From: Clostridiales bacterium
GTDB taxonomy: Bacteria; Bacillota; Clostridia; Lachnospirales; Lachnospiraceae
NCBI GenBank assembly: GCA_019420405.1
Contig: JAHZHF010000108.1
Span: 1 to 9,296, forward strand
Direction: 5' to 3'
Length of the DNA stretch: 9,296 nt
The notes below the pieces were generated by a model. It worked only from the letters and a program-made list of their open reading frames with translations. It was not told the DNA's origin and did no database searches. Positions 1-6,845 of the stretch are shown piece by piece. Position numbers and translations under genes: made by a program. The stretch's first letter is position 1; each line of letters opens with the position of its first letter.

Positions 1-1260
1 GGAGAGTTCTATCCTAACCACGAGGCAACCGACTTCTATCATCACTATAAAGAGGATATTGCACTGTTCGGCGAGATGGGATTTAAAGTCTATCGGTTCT
101 CTGTATCATGGTCTAGAATCTTCCCAAACGGAGATGAAGAGACTCCTAATGAAAAGGGGCTTGAATTCTACGACCGTGTGATTGACGAACTGGAGAAGTA
201 CGGAATTGAGCCGCTTATTACGATTTCCCACTATGAGAATCCGCTTCATCTTTCGCTGGCCTACGGCGGATGGAAAAACCGGAAACTGATTGACTTCTAC
301 CTGCGCTTTGCGAAAGTACTTTTTGAACGTTACAAAGGCAGGGTGAAATACTGGCTGACCTTCAACGAGATCAATATGCTCACCGAGCCCTTCGGTGCCG
401 TATTCTGCGCCGGAATGCTCAATGAAGCTGATAACAACGAGGAGACGCGCTACCAGGCAATGCATCATCAGCTTGTGGCCAGCGCCCTTGCAGTTAAAAT
501 GGCTCATGAGATAGATCCCGAAAACAAGCTCGGATGTATGCTTGCATATCATAACGGCTATCCTTACACCTGCCATCCGAAAGATGTATTTTTTGCGCAG
601 CAGTATGGACAGATTCATAATTCCATTGCCGGAGACGTACATGTACGCGGATCTTATCCCGGATTTGCATACCGGTATTTTGCAGAACATGACATGCATA
701 TAGAAATGCTCCCTGAGGATACGCAGATTCTCAAAAACGGCACGGTTGACTTTGTCAGCATCAGCTACTATTCCAGCAACTGCGTAAGCCTTACACAGGA
801 AGGCGCTGAGACAACGCAGGGAAACGGTACTGTTAATATTAAAAATCCGTATCTCAAAGCGTCCGACTGGGGATGGCAGATCGATGCCCTCGGTCTCAGA
901 TATGTCCTCAACCAGATTTATGACCGTTACCAGATCCCGATTATGATCGTTGAGAATGGTCTGGGCGCAGTGGACGAAATCACAGAAGACGGCCAGATTC
1001 ATGACGATTACCGCATCGACTATATGAGGCAGCATATAGAAGAAATGAAAGAGGCTGTGTGCGACGGCGTAGATCTGATCGGGTATACCTGCTGGGGATG
1101 CACGGATGTTGTCAGCGCATCCACCGGGGAAGTCAAAAAACGCTACGGACTTATCTTCGTGGACAAATACGATGATGGCACAGGCGATATGTCCCGTAAG
1201 CGGAAAGATTCTTTCTACTGGTATAAGAAAGTGATAGAAAGCAACGGAGAGATCCTGTAA
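1..1260 (+). CDS. 6-phospho-beta-glucosidase, glycoside hydrolase family 1 (5'-truncated)
   Basis: The reading frame is open from base 1, so the gene begins outside the window; 419 residues are visible and roughly 50-60 N-terminal residues are missing, judging from the usual 470-480 aa of the family. ATG 76 is internal, because the upstream codons already encode conserved GH1 sequence (GEFYPNHEATDFY). The acid/base Glu lies in TFNEIN (codon 367-369) and the nucleophile Glu in IVENG (codon 952-954). The C-terminal segment WGCTDVVSASTGEVKKRYG (about 1093-1149) carries the Ser, Lys and Tyr of phosphate-binding GH1 enzymes, where ordinary beta-glucosidases have a Glu-containing WSLLDNFEW-type motif. 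Known family role: cytoplasmic hydrolysis of beta-glucoside-6-phosphates delivered by a PTS, giving glucose-6-phosphate. No PTS gene is visible, but one could lie upstream. The GH13 gene follows after 14 bp, so the two are probably cotranscribed. Substrate (cellobiose-P, arbutin/salicin-P or other) is not decided. Confidence 0.93.
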   Translation, partial: GEFYPNHEATDFYHHYKEDIALFGEMGFKVYRFSVSWSRIFPNGDEETPNEKGLEFYDRVIDELEKYGIEPLITISHYENPLHLSLAYGGWKNRKLIDFYLRFAKVLFERYKGRVKYWLTFNEINMLTEPFGAVFCAGMLNEADNNEETRYQAMHHQLVASALAVKMAHEIDPENKLGCMLAYHNGYPYTCHPKDVFFAQQYGQIHNSIAGDVHVRGSYPGFAYRYFAEHDMHIEMLPEDTQILKNGTVDFVSISYYSSNCVSLTQEGAETTQGNGTVNIKNPYLKASDWGWQIDALGLRYVLNQIYDRYQIPIMIVENGLGAVDEITEDGQIHDDYRIDYMRQHIEEMKEAVCDGVDLIGYTCWGCTDVVSASTGEVKKRYGLIFVDKYDDGTGDMSRKRKDSFYWYKKVIESNGEIL

Positions 1261-1274
1261 AGTAAGGAAAAGGA

Positions 1275-2960
1275 ATGGAATACTCAATGGACAGGAAATG
1301 GTGGAAGGAAAGTGTTGTTTATCAGATTTATCCGAGAAGTTTCAAAGACAGCAATGGGGACGGAATCGGAGACCTGAATGGCATCACAGAAAAACTGGAT
1401 TATCTGAAAGAACTGGGCATTGATGTGCTCTGGCTCTCGCCGGTCTACCAGTCACCCAATGACGATAATGGTTATGATATCAGTGACTATCGTGCGATCA
1501 TGAAAGAGTTCGGAACAATGGAAGATTATGACAGGATGCTCGATGAGGCACATAAGAGAGGCATACGCATCGTTATGGATCTTGTGGTAAATCATACTTC
1601 CGACGAGCATAAATGGTTTATAGAGAGCCGCAAATCAAAAGATAATCCGTACAGGGATTACTATATCTGGCGTCCGGCCAGAGACGGAAGAGAGCCGAAC
1701 AACTGGGGATCCTGCTTCTCCGGTTCCGCGTGGGAGTACGATGCCGCGACAGACATGTATTATCTCCATCTTTTTTCCAGAAAGCAGCCGGATCTGAACT
1801 GGGACAACCCGAAAGTGAGAAAAGAAGTATATGATATGATGAACTGGTGGCTGGACAAAGGAGTGGACGGCTTCCGCATGGATGTGATCAGTCTTATTTC
1901 AAAAGATCAGACATTTCCCGACGGTAAGCCTGGCATCAACGGCTATGCAAGCTTCAATGAGCCTGCCAACGGCCCCTGTGTGCATGAATATCTTCAGGAA
2001 ATGCGAAGAGAAGTTCTGGACGGCAGGGATACTCTTACCGTGGGCGAGTGTTCCGGAGTTACACTCGACGAGGCCAAAAAATACGCGCGAAGCGACGGGA
2101 AAGAACTGAATATGGTATTCCAGTTTGAACACATGGACGTGGACGCTGACGGTTCAAATAAATGGTCGGATAAAAAGATGGATCTGCGGGATTTGAAAAT
2201 GATTCTGTCCAAATGGCAGAAAGGTCTTGATACAATTGCATGGAACAGTCTGTTCTGGGAGAATCATGATCAGCCCCGTTCAGTATCCCGGTTTGGAAAT
2301 GACGGAGAATACCGGGAGCTGTCCGCCAAAATGCTCGCTACATGCCTCCACATGATGCAGGGCACTCCCTATATTTACCAGGGAGAGGAGCTGGGGATGA
2401 CAAATGTGCCGTTTAATGACATCTCAGATTTCCGGGATCTTGACAGCATCAACGCATGGCACGAACTGGTCGGGAAGGGAGTATTCACAAAAGACGAGAT
2501 GATGAAATACCTGCGGTATAAAAGCCGCGATAATGCCCGTACCCCCTTCCAATGGGACGACACAGAAAATGCAGGCTTTACGACAGGCACGCCGTGGATC
2601 ATGGTAAATCCGAACTACAAAGAAATCAACGCCAAAGATCAATTGGAAAGAGAAGATTCTGTCTTCCGCTATTATCAGAAATTGATCCGCCTCAGAAAAG
2701 AGCATGAAATCATTGTGTATGGAAATTACGATCTGCTTCTCCCCGAAGACAGAGAACTTTATGTATACACTCGGACATTCGGAAATGAAAAACTGCTTGT
2801 CGTATGCAACTTTTATGGAAATGCACGAACGCTTGCACTCCCTGATGGCTGGACAAAAGCGGGCTCGAAGCTGCTGATCGGAAATTATGAGGATATTTCA
2901 TGTAAAGAAGACGCGATAACAGTGCGTCCATATGAAGCATTTGTTTTGAAAACAAGCTGA
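1275..2960 (+). CDS. Alpha-glucosidase, GH13 oligo-1,6-glucosidase type
   Basis: The product is a complete cytoplasmic TIM-barrel GH13 enzyme of 561 aa, the usual length for oligo-1,6-glucosidases, which release glucose from the non-reducing end of isomalto- and related oligosaccharides. There is no signal peptide. Visible motifs are VVYQIYPRSF, a DSNGDGIGD calcium-site loop (about 25-33), DLVVNH (about 102-107), nucleophile Asp203 in GFRMDVI, acid/base Glu258 in TVGEC, and the transition-state Asp332 in NHDQPR. Val after the nucleophile is known to go with alpha-1,6 activity, but trehalose-6-phosphate hydrolases also carry it, so TreC remains an alternative. A second ATG at 1287 (MDRKWWKE) may be the true start: it matches the usual N-terminus and puts the nucleophile at residue 199, as in the Bacillus cereus enzyme. 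AAGGA at 1264-1268 suits ATG 1275 (6 nt), while AGGA at 1271-1274 is 12 nt from ATG 1287. It follows the GH1 gene closely and is the last gene before the terminator at 3009-3039. Confidence 0.92.
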   Translation: MEYSMDRKWWKESVVYQIYPRSFKDSNGDGIGDLNGITEKLDYLKELGIDVLWLSPVYQSPNDDNGYDISDYRAIMKEFGTMEDYDRMLDEAHKRGIRIVMDLVVNHTSDEHKWFIESRKSKDNPYRDYYIWRPARDGREPNNWGSCFSGSAWEYDAATDMYYLHLFSRKQPDLNWDNPKVRKEVYDMMNWWLDKGVDGFRMDVISLISKDQTFPDGKPGINGYASFNEPANGPCVHEYLQEMRREVLDGRDTLTVGECSGVTLDEAKKYARSDGKELNMVFQFEHMDVDADGSNKWSDKKMDLRDLKMILSKWQKGLDTIAWNSLFWENHDQPRSVSRFGNDGEYRELSAKMLATCLHMMQGTPYIYQGEELGMTNVPFNDISDFRDLDSINAWHELVGKGVFTKDEMMKYLRYKSRDNARTPFQWDDTENAGFTTGTPWIMVNPNYKEINAKDQLEREDSVFRYYQKLIRLRKEHEIIVYGNYDLLLPEDRELYVYTRTFGNEKLLVVCNFYGNARTLALPDGWTKAGSKLLIGNYEDISCKEDAITVRPYEAFVLKTS

Positions 2961-3008
2961 TAAAATTTATTATGCGATTTTCCACAGTATCCGTGCAGTA
3001 AATATCCT

Positions 3009-3039
3009 GGACGTGTCTGAATGCAGATGCGTCCTTTTT
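3009..3039 (+). terminator. Rho-independent terminator of the GH1-GH13 operon
   Basis: GGACGTGTCTG (3009-3019) pairs with CAGATGCGTCC (3024-3034) as an 11-bp stem, with two adjacent G-U wobbles, around a 4-nt AATG loop. Five T residues follow (3035-3039). It lies 48 bp after the GH13 stop and upstream of the next promoter, separating the two transcription units. Confidence 0.9.
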
Positions 3040-3061
3040 CTATGCTTAAAAGTTATCCTCA

Positions 3062-3090
3062 TTGACATCTAAATTCCATTAATGTACAAT
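3062..3090 (+). promoter_or_regulatory. Sigma-A promoter of the radical SAM / DUF2344 operon
   Basis: A perfect -35 hexamer TTGACA (3062-3067) is followed by exactly 17 bp and a 5/6 -10 hexamer TACAAT (3085-3090). Transcription would start near 3097, about 37 nt before the GTG at 3134, leaving room for the Shine-Dalgarno sequence GAGGAG at 3122-3127. The octamer TGTACAAT that includes the -10 recurs at 3110-3117. Confidence 0.85.
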
Positions 3091-3133
3091 TTAAACGATG
3101 TATATATCTTGTACAATAATCGAGGAGTTTCAA

Positions 3134-4999
3134 GTGAGAAAACTAGCTTTAAATGATGAAATATTACTAAAAATCGAAAAACCCGCCCGCTACATCGGCG
3201 GAGAGGTCAACTCTGTCATGAAAGACAAAGACCAGGTAGACATCCGCTTTGCCATGTGCTTTCCGGATGTGTATGAAATCGGCATGTCCCACCTTGGCAT
3301 CCAGATCCTCTACGACATGTTTAACCGGAGGGAAGACGTATGGTGCGAGCGGGTTTATTCTCCATGGAGAGATTTAGACAAGGTGATGCGGAAGGAGAAA
3401 ATTCCTCTTTTTGCACTGGAGTCCCAGGATCCGGTTCGTGACTTTGACTTTCTTGGAATCACGATCCAGTTTGAGATGTGCTATACGAACATTCTGCAGA
3501 TTCTGGATCTGAGCCAGATCCCGCTTCATGCGTCAGAGCGCACGGAGAAAGATCCCATTGTCATCGGAGGAGGCCCGTGTACCTACAATCCGGAGCCTCT
3601 GGCAGAGTTCTTCGATATCTTTTATATCGGCGAGGGCGAAACGGTTTACGATGAGCTTCTGGACAGCTATAAGGAGTGGAAGAACTCAGGCAAAACCCGG
3701 GAAGAATTTCTTGAGAGAGCGGCGCAGATAGAGGGACTCTATGTGCCGCGCTTTTACGACGCATCCTACAATGAGGATGGAACCCTCAGATCATTTACAC
3801 CGAACAATCCAACCGCACCCTCAGTGGTGAAAAAGCAGGTGGTCATGGATGTGACGGACGCCTGTTATCCGATGAAGCCTGTCGTACCCTTTATCAAGGC
3901 GACGCAGGACCGGGTGGTGCTGGAAATCCAGAGAGGCTGCATCCGCGGCTGCCGTTTCTGTCAGGCGGGAATGATCTACCGGCCGACCCGGGAGCGGAAT
4001 GTGGAGAAATTAAAAGAATACGCCCGCACCATGCTCCTGAATACCGGGCACGAGGAAATCTCCCTGAGCTCCTTAAGCTCCAGTGATTACTCTGAATTAA
4101 AAGAACTGGTGAATTTCCTCATTGATGAGTTTAAAGACAAGGGAATCAACATCTCTCTGCCGTCTCTGAGGATCGACGCTTTTTCCCTGGATGTGATGAG
4201 CCGGGTTCAGGATATCCGCAAGAGCAGCCTGACATTTGCTCCGGAAGCGGGCTCCCAGAGGATGCGCAATGTGATCAATAAAGGACTGACAGAAGAAGAT
4301 ATCATCGACGGCGCGGGACAGGCCTTTGAGGGCGGCTGGAGCAAGGTGAAACTCTATTTTATGCTCGGCCTGCCCACGGAGACAGAGGAAGATATGCGTG
4401 AGATCGCCTGCCTCTCCGACCGTGTGGCCCGCAGATATTATGAGATTCCGAAGGATCAAAGACACGGGAAATGTCAGATCACGGCAAGCTCTTCCTTCTT
4501 TGTACCTAAGCCGTTTACTCCTTTCCAGTGGGCGTCTATGTTCCCGGCGGAGGAGTATATGAGAAGAGCTTCTATTGTAAAAGAAGAATTTCAGCAGCAG
4601 TTGAACCGTAAAAGCCTGAAATATAACTGGCATGACGCCCAGACAACTGTTCTGGAAGGCGTTATGGCCAGAGGCGACCGAAAGATCTCCGCTGTGATTG
4701 AGGAGGCATACCGGCTCGGCTGTCTCTTCGATTCCTGGACAGAGGCCTTTGACAACAATCTGTGGATGCAGGCTTTTGAAAACACCGGGATAGATATCGC
4801 GTTTTACAATCAGCGGGAACGAGGGAAAGATGAACTTTTCCCATGGGATTTTATTGACATCGGCGTAAGCCGCACTTTCCTCAGAAAGGAATGGGAGAGG
4901 GCGCTGGAGGGAACTGTGACACCGAACTGCCGAATGCAGTGTTCCGGCTGCGGTGCAGCGTCGTTTGGAGGAGGAGTTTGCTATGAAGGCAAGAATTAA
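3134..4999 (+). CDS. B12-binding-like radical SAM protein, TIGR03960 family
   Basis: This 621-aa protein has an N-terminal B12-binding-like domain (about 35-175, with FPDVYEIGMSHLGIQ and VIGGGPCTYNPEPLAEFFD) followed by a radical SAM core. The 4Fe-4S cluster motif is CIRGCRFC (Cys269, Cys273, Cys276). The SAM-site region continues through SLSSLSSSDY, FAPEAGSQRMR and KLYFMLGLPTET. A second CX3CX2C set (Cys599, Cys603, Cys606) plus Cys616 sits at the extreme C-terminus. No DXHXXG cobalamin-ligand motif is seen, so real B12 binding is uncertain. The family is conserved next to DUF2344 in Clostridia; its reaction is, to my knowledge, not established. GTG 3134 is chosen because GAGGAG at 3122-3127 is 6 nt upstream and the product then begins VRKLALNDEILL, the expected N-terminus. 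An in-frame ATG at 3098 would add 12 unconserved residues and sits at the predicted transcription start with no ribosome binding site. Confidence 0.92.
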   Translation: MRKLALNDEILLKIEKPARYIGGEVNSVMKDKDQVDIRFAMCFPDVYEIGMSHLGIQILYDMFNRREDVWCERVYSPWRDLDKVMRKEKIPLFALESQDPVRDFDFLGITIQFEMCYTNILQILDLSQIPLHASERTEKDPIVIGGGPCTYNPEPLAEFFDIFYIGEGETVYDELLDSYKEWKNSGKTREEFLERAAQIEGLYVPRFYDASYNEDGTLRSFTPNNPTAPSVVKKQVVMDVTDACYPMKPVVPFIKATQDRVVLEIQRGCIRGCRFCQAGMIYRPTRERNVEKLKEYARTMLLNTGHEEISLSSLSSSDYSELKELVNFLIDEFKDKGINISLPSLRIDAFSLDVMSRVQDIRKSSLTFAPEAGSQRMRNVINKGLTEEDIIDGAGQAFEGGWSKVKLYFMLGLPTETEEDMREIACLSDRVARRYYEIPKDQRHGKCQITASSSFFVPKPFTPFQWASMFPAEEYMRRASIVKEEFQQQLNRKSLKYNWHDAQTTVLEGVMARGDRKISAVIEEAYRLGCLFDSWTEAFDNNLWMQAFENTGIDIAFYNQRERGKDELFPWDFIDIGVSRTFLRKEWERALEGTVTPNCRMQCSGCGAASFGGGVCYEGKN

Positions 5000-5702
5000 A
5001 TTCAGAAAATACGGCGCGCTCCGATTTATCGGACACTTGGATGTCATGCGCTTCTTTCAGAAAGTGATGCGGCGGGCCGATATTCCCATCGCTTTTACCG
5101 GCGGTTACAGTCCTCATATGATCATGTCATTTGCAAGTCCTCTCGGTATTGGTCTGACAAGTGACGGAGAATACTTTGATATCGAGCTTAGGGAATCCAT
5201 CCCGTCCGATGAAGCAGTCAGAAGGATGAATGATGCCTGCGTGGAGGGGATCGAGGTACTCAGCTTCCGGCAGATTTCGGATGAAAAGAAAATGACCGGG
5301 ATGACCATTCTCGCCGGGGCGGACTATCTCGTCACCCCAAGGGACGGGCTGGAGGACTCTTTGCCCTCAGAATGGAAGGCGCGCTTCCGTGAATTTATGG
5401 ATCAGAGAGAAATCCGCGTCATAAAGCAGACAAAAAAGAGCGAGCGGGAGATGAATATCCGTCCGCTGATCTATGACTGGGAGCTCCGGGGAGACAGCAT
5501 CTTTCTTAAGCTTGCCGCCGGAAGCACGGAGAATCTGAAACCTGACCTGGTTGTAGATTCTTTCCTTGCATATATGAATCTGAACGAAACTTTTTCTTCC
5601 GCATCTTTTACCTATCACCGGGGAGAGATGTATGCTGATTCTCACGAGGGGGCACCCCGGCATCTGATTCCTCTTGAATCCCTTGGAACAGAGATCTTAT
5701 AA
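4983..5702 (+). CDS. DUF2344 / TIGR03936 radical SAM-associated protein
   Basis: This 239-aa soluble protein belongs to DUF2344, the partner family encoded beside, or fused to, TIGR03960 radical SAM proteins. Its conserved N-terminal block is clear: RIKFRKYGALRFIGHLDVMR (3-22), then AFTGGYSPH (about 42-50) and the segment after it (FASPLGIGLTSDGEYFDIEL). A second conserved stretch is KKSEREMNIRPLIYDW (about 151-166). The molecular role is not known; physical partnership with the upstream enzyme is inferred from linkage. ATG 4983 is chosen because GGAGGAGGAG (4967-4976) ends 6 nt before it; an in-frame ATG at 4953 would add ten residues ahead of the conserved N-terminus and lacks a comparable site. 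The gene overlaps the upstream gene by 17 bp, so translational coupling is likely. In many Clostridia an RNase G gene and ribosomal protein genes follow; here a hairpin and a convergent LysR gene follow. Confidence 0.9.
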   Translation: MKARIKFRKYGALRFIGHLDVMRFFQKVMRRADIPIAFTGGYSPHMIMSFASPLGIGLTSDGEYFDIELRESIPSDEAVRRMNDACVEGIEVLSFRQISDEKKMTGMTILAGADYLVTPRDGLEDSLPSEWKARFREFMDQREIRVIKQTKKSEREMNIRPLIYDWELRGDSIFLKLAAGSTENLKPDLVVDSFLAYMNLNETFSSASFTYHRGEMYADSHEGAPRHLIPLESLGTEIL

Positions 5703-5705
5703 GCC

Positions 5706-5734
5706 ATCCGGACTCGTTTAATAGCGGTCCGGAT
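5706..5734 (+). terminator. Hairpin between convergent genes, probable weak or bidirectional terminator
   Basis: ATCCGGAC (5706-5713) pairs perfectly with GTCCGGAT (5727-5734) around a 13-nt loop, starting 3 bp after the DUF2344 stop. The following plus-strand sequence AGTTTATAAT has only a poor T-tract, and the minus-strand side has none. Position between convergent genes supports a terminator role, but it could instead be an mRNA 3'-end stabiliser. The remaining bases to 5775 show no gene. Confidence 0.55.
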
Positions 5735-5775
5735 AGTTTATAATCTATTAATTCATAAGTTATAGCTCGGTAAAC

Positions 5776-6717
5776 TTAAAGTTTCTGTTCAAAAAAATCT
5801 TTTAAAAGATGATAAGCTGTCTGGATAAGGGGGATGTCTTTTTCTTCTTTTCTGCATAGAAAATATACGTCCCTGTACATTGGGAACCCTTTGAGAGAAC
5901 CCAGTTTTGGCCGTACCATTGACGGTTCGGTTAGAGTTAGGTTTTGATGGTAAAGCATGAAAGTAAAGACTATACCTATACCGCTGGCAGCCAGTAAATA
6001 CGCGGTTTCGGTATTTCCCACATTGATGATCTTGCCTGGACTAATTTTAAAACGCGAGAAAATCAGATTTGTATACCTTGTAAGTCCATAAGAATCTTTT
6101 CCCATAATAAAACATTGATTTGTAAGATCAGCTGGATCTATATAAATTTCTTCATCACTCTTTGCAGCTGAAGTGGAATACAGATGTTCACGAATAATCT
6201 GATGCTGGCTTGGTATGCCGAGGTAAATTTTTTCGCGACCGAGTGGAAGCGCGCAAATTTCTGAAGAAGCAACAACCGAACCAGTTACACCAACATCTAT
6301 TGTTCCTCTCAAGATCATATTTTCCATCTCTATATCAGTTGTTTCATATGTCTGTATAACCAATTTAGAATTATTTTTCTGCAACAGCGAAAGAAGCGGC
6401 GGAAACCAAAACTTCCCTCTGTTAAATCCCATACCAATTGTCAGACTTACAGAATCGGGGCCTGTTTCCATGGCCCTCAAGCGATTATATAAATTTTCTT
6501 CCATCATCCGTATCTTTTTCATTTCCGTAATATAAAGATATCCTTCTGGAGTCAATTCCAAAGGATTCTTAGTTCTATCGAATATTTTCACCCCTATCTT
6601 TTTTTCGAATCGGCTCAATCTTAATGTCAGTGCTGGCTGCGTCATAAATATCTGCTCTGATGCTTTTGTTATATTGCGGCATTCTGCTATTGTCATAATA
6701 CAGTCAAAAATATCCAT
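5776..6717 (-). CDS. LysR-type transcriptional regulator
   Basis: The product is a 313-aa LysR-family regulator of normal length. The N-terminal winged helix-turn-helix spans about residues 1-60, with ITKASEQIFMTQPALTLRLS as the DNA-binding helices and GVKIFDRTKNPLELTPEG forming the wing. A linker helix (about 60-90) leads to a periplasmic-binding-protein-like effector domain (about 90-300). The start is fixed by the match of MDIFDCIMTIAECRNITKAS to the family N-terminus and by AGAGGAGG at 6730-6737, which is 12 nt away and slightly distant. It is transcribed divergently from the enolase-superfamily gene, the classical arrangement in which a LysR protein activates its neighbour in response to a pathway ligand and represses itself. 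The ligand is probably the substrate or an intermediate of the adjoining pathway (inference). The coding sequence is visibly more AT-rich than the genes upstream of it. Confidence 0.93.
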   Translation of the reverse strand: MDIFDCIMTIAECRNITKASEQIFMTQPALTLRLSRFEKKIGVKIFDRTKNPLELTPEGYLYITEMKKIRMMEENLYNRLRAMETGPDSVSLTIGMGFNRGKFWFPPLLSLLQKNNSKLVIQTYETTDIEMENMILRGTIDVGVTGSVVASSEICALPLGREKIYLGIPSQHQIIREHLYSTSAAKSDEEIYIDPADLTNQCFIMGKDSYGLTRYTNLIFSRFKISPGKIINVGNTETAYLLAASGIGIVFTFMLYHQNLTLTEPSMVRPKLGSLKGFPMYRDVYFLCRKEEKDIPLIQTAYHLLKDFFEQKL

Positions 6718-6749
6718 ACCAGCAGTATACCTCCTCTACTTTTTCTTCC

Positions 6750-6778
6750 AGTATAACAGAAACTGTTTATTTTGTATT
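6750..6778 (-). promoter_or_regulatory. Candidate promoter of the LysR gene
   Basis: Read on the minus strand, an extended -10 element TGTTATACT covers 6758-6750, with a weak -35 AATACA at 6778-6773 across a 17-bp spacer. This predicts a short leader of about 25 nt that contains the AGAGGAGG site. A second candidate lies further out: a perfect TATAAT at 6781-6776 with TAGAAA at 6804-6799, also 17 bp apart. The region is AT-rich, so chance matches are possible. Confidence 0.5.
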
Positions 6779-6796
6779 ATAACTTTTTTGTAATAA
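6777..6796. promoter_or_regulatory. Candidate LysR operator, distal dyad
   Basis: TTATAAC (6777-6783), six T residues, and GTAATAA (6790-6796) form an inverted repeat with one mismatch. Its centre (6786.5) is about 65 bp upstream of the predicted enolase-gene start near 6852, where LysR-type recognition sites usually lie. It also overlaps one of the candidate LysR promoters, as expected for autorepression. The match is structural only, in AT-rich DNA. Confidence 0.4.
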
Positions 6797-6797
6797 T

Positions 6798-6816
6798 ATT
6801 TCTACAAAGAATAAAT
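6798..6816. promoter_or_regulatory. Candidate LysR operator, proximal T-N11-A dyad
   Basis: ATTTCT (6798-6803) and ATAAAT (6811-6816) form a one-mismatch inverted repeat containing a T-N11-A core (T6801, A6813), the LysR-family signature. Its centre is about two helical turns from the distal dyad, and it ends directly against the -35 element at 6817. This suits the activation site of a LysR regulator, but AT-rich sequence makes chance occurrence possible. Confidence 0.38.
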
Positions 6817-6845
6817 TAGACCTTTTTCAAATCCTGAGCTATGAT
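6817..6845 (+). promoter_or_regulatory. Candidate promoter of the enolase-superfamily operon
   Basis: TAGACC (6817-6822, 4/6 to TTGACA) and TATGAT (6840-6845, 5/6 to TATAAT) are separated by 17 bp, predicting a start near 6852 and a leader of about 33 nt. The weak -35 element next to dyads fits an activator-dependent promoter. Confidence 0.55.

Noticed and set aside
1..75. ATG 76 as the true start of the GH1 gene
   Set aside because: The in-frame codons from base 1 encode conserved family sequence, so the gene is cut by the window edge and does not start internally.
106..1287. A 393-codon open frame on the minus strand, opposite the GH1 gene
   Set aside because: It lies wholly antisense to an unmistakable GH1 coding sequence, its product resembles no family I recognise, and the opposite frame is kept open by codon bias.
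2961..3133. Possible riboswitch or small RNA between the GH13 and radical SAM genes
   Set aside because: The 173 bp are explained by one simple terminator, one promoter and a leader of about 37 nt, which is too short for a riboswitch aptamer. No further structure was seen.
4097..5047. A 316-codon open frame on the minus strand, opposite the radical SAM gene
   Set aside because: It is antisense to conserved radical SAM sequence and covers the start of the next gene. No family resemblance or promoter supports it.
6777..6796. The T-rich dyad read as a terminator for upstream transcription
   Set aside because: The stem is only seven weak A/T-rich pairs and the T-run lies in the loop, not after the stem. 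Its position between divergent genes fits an operator better.
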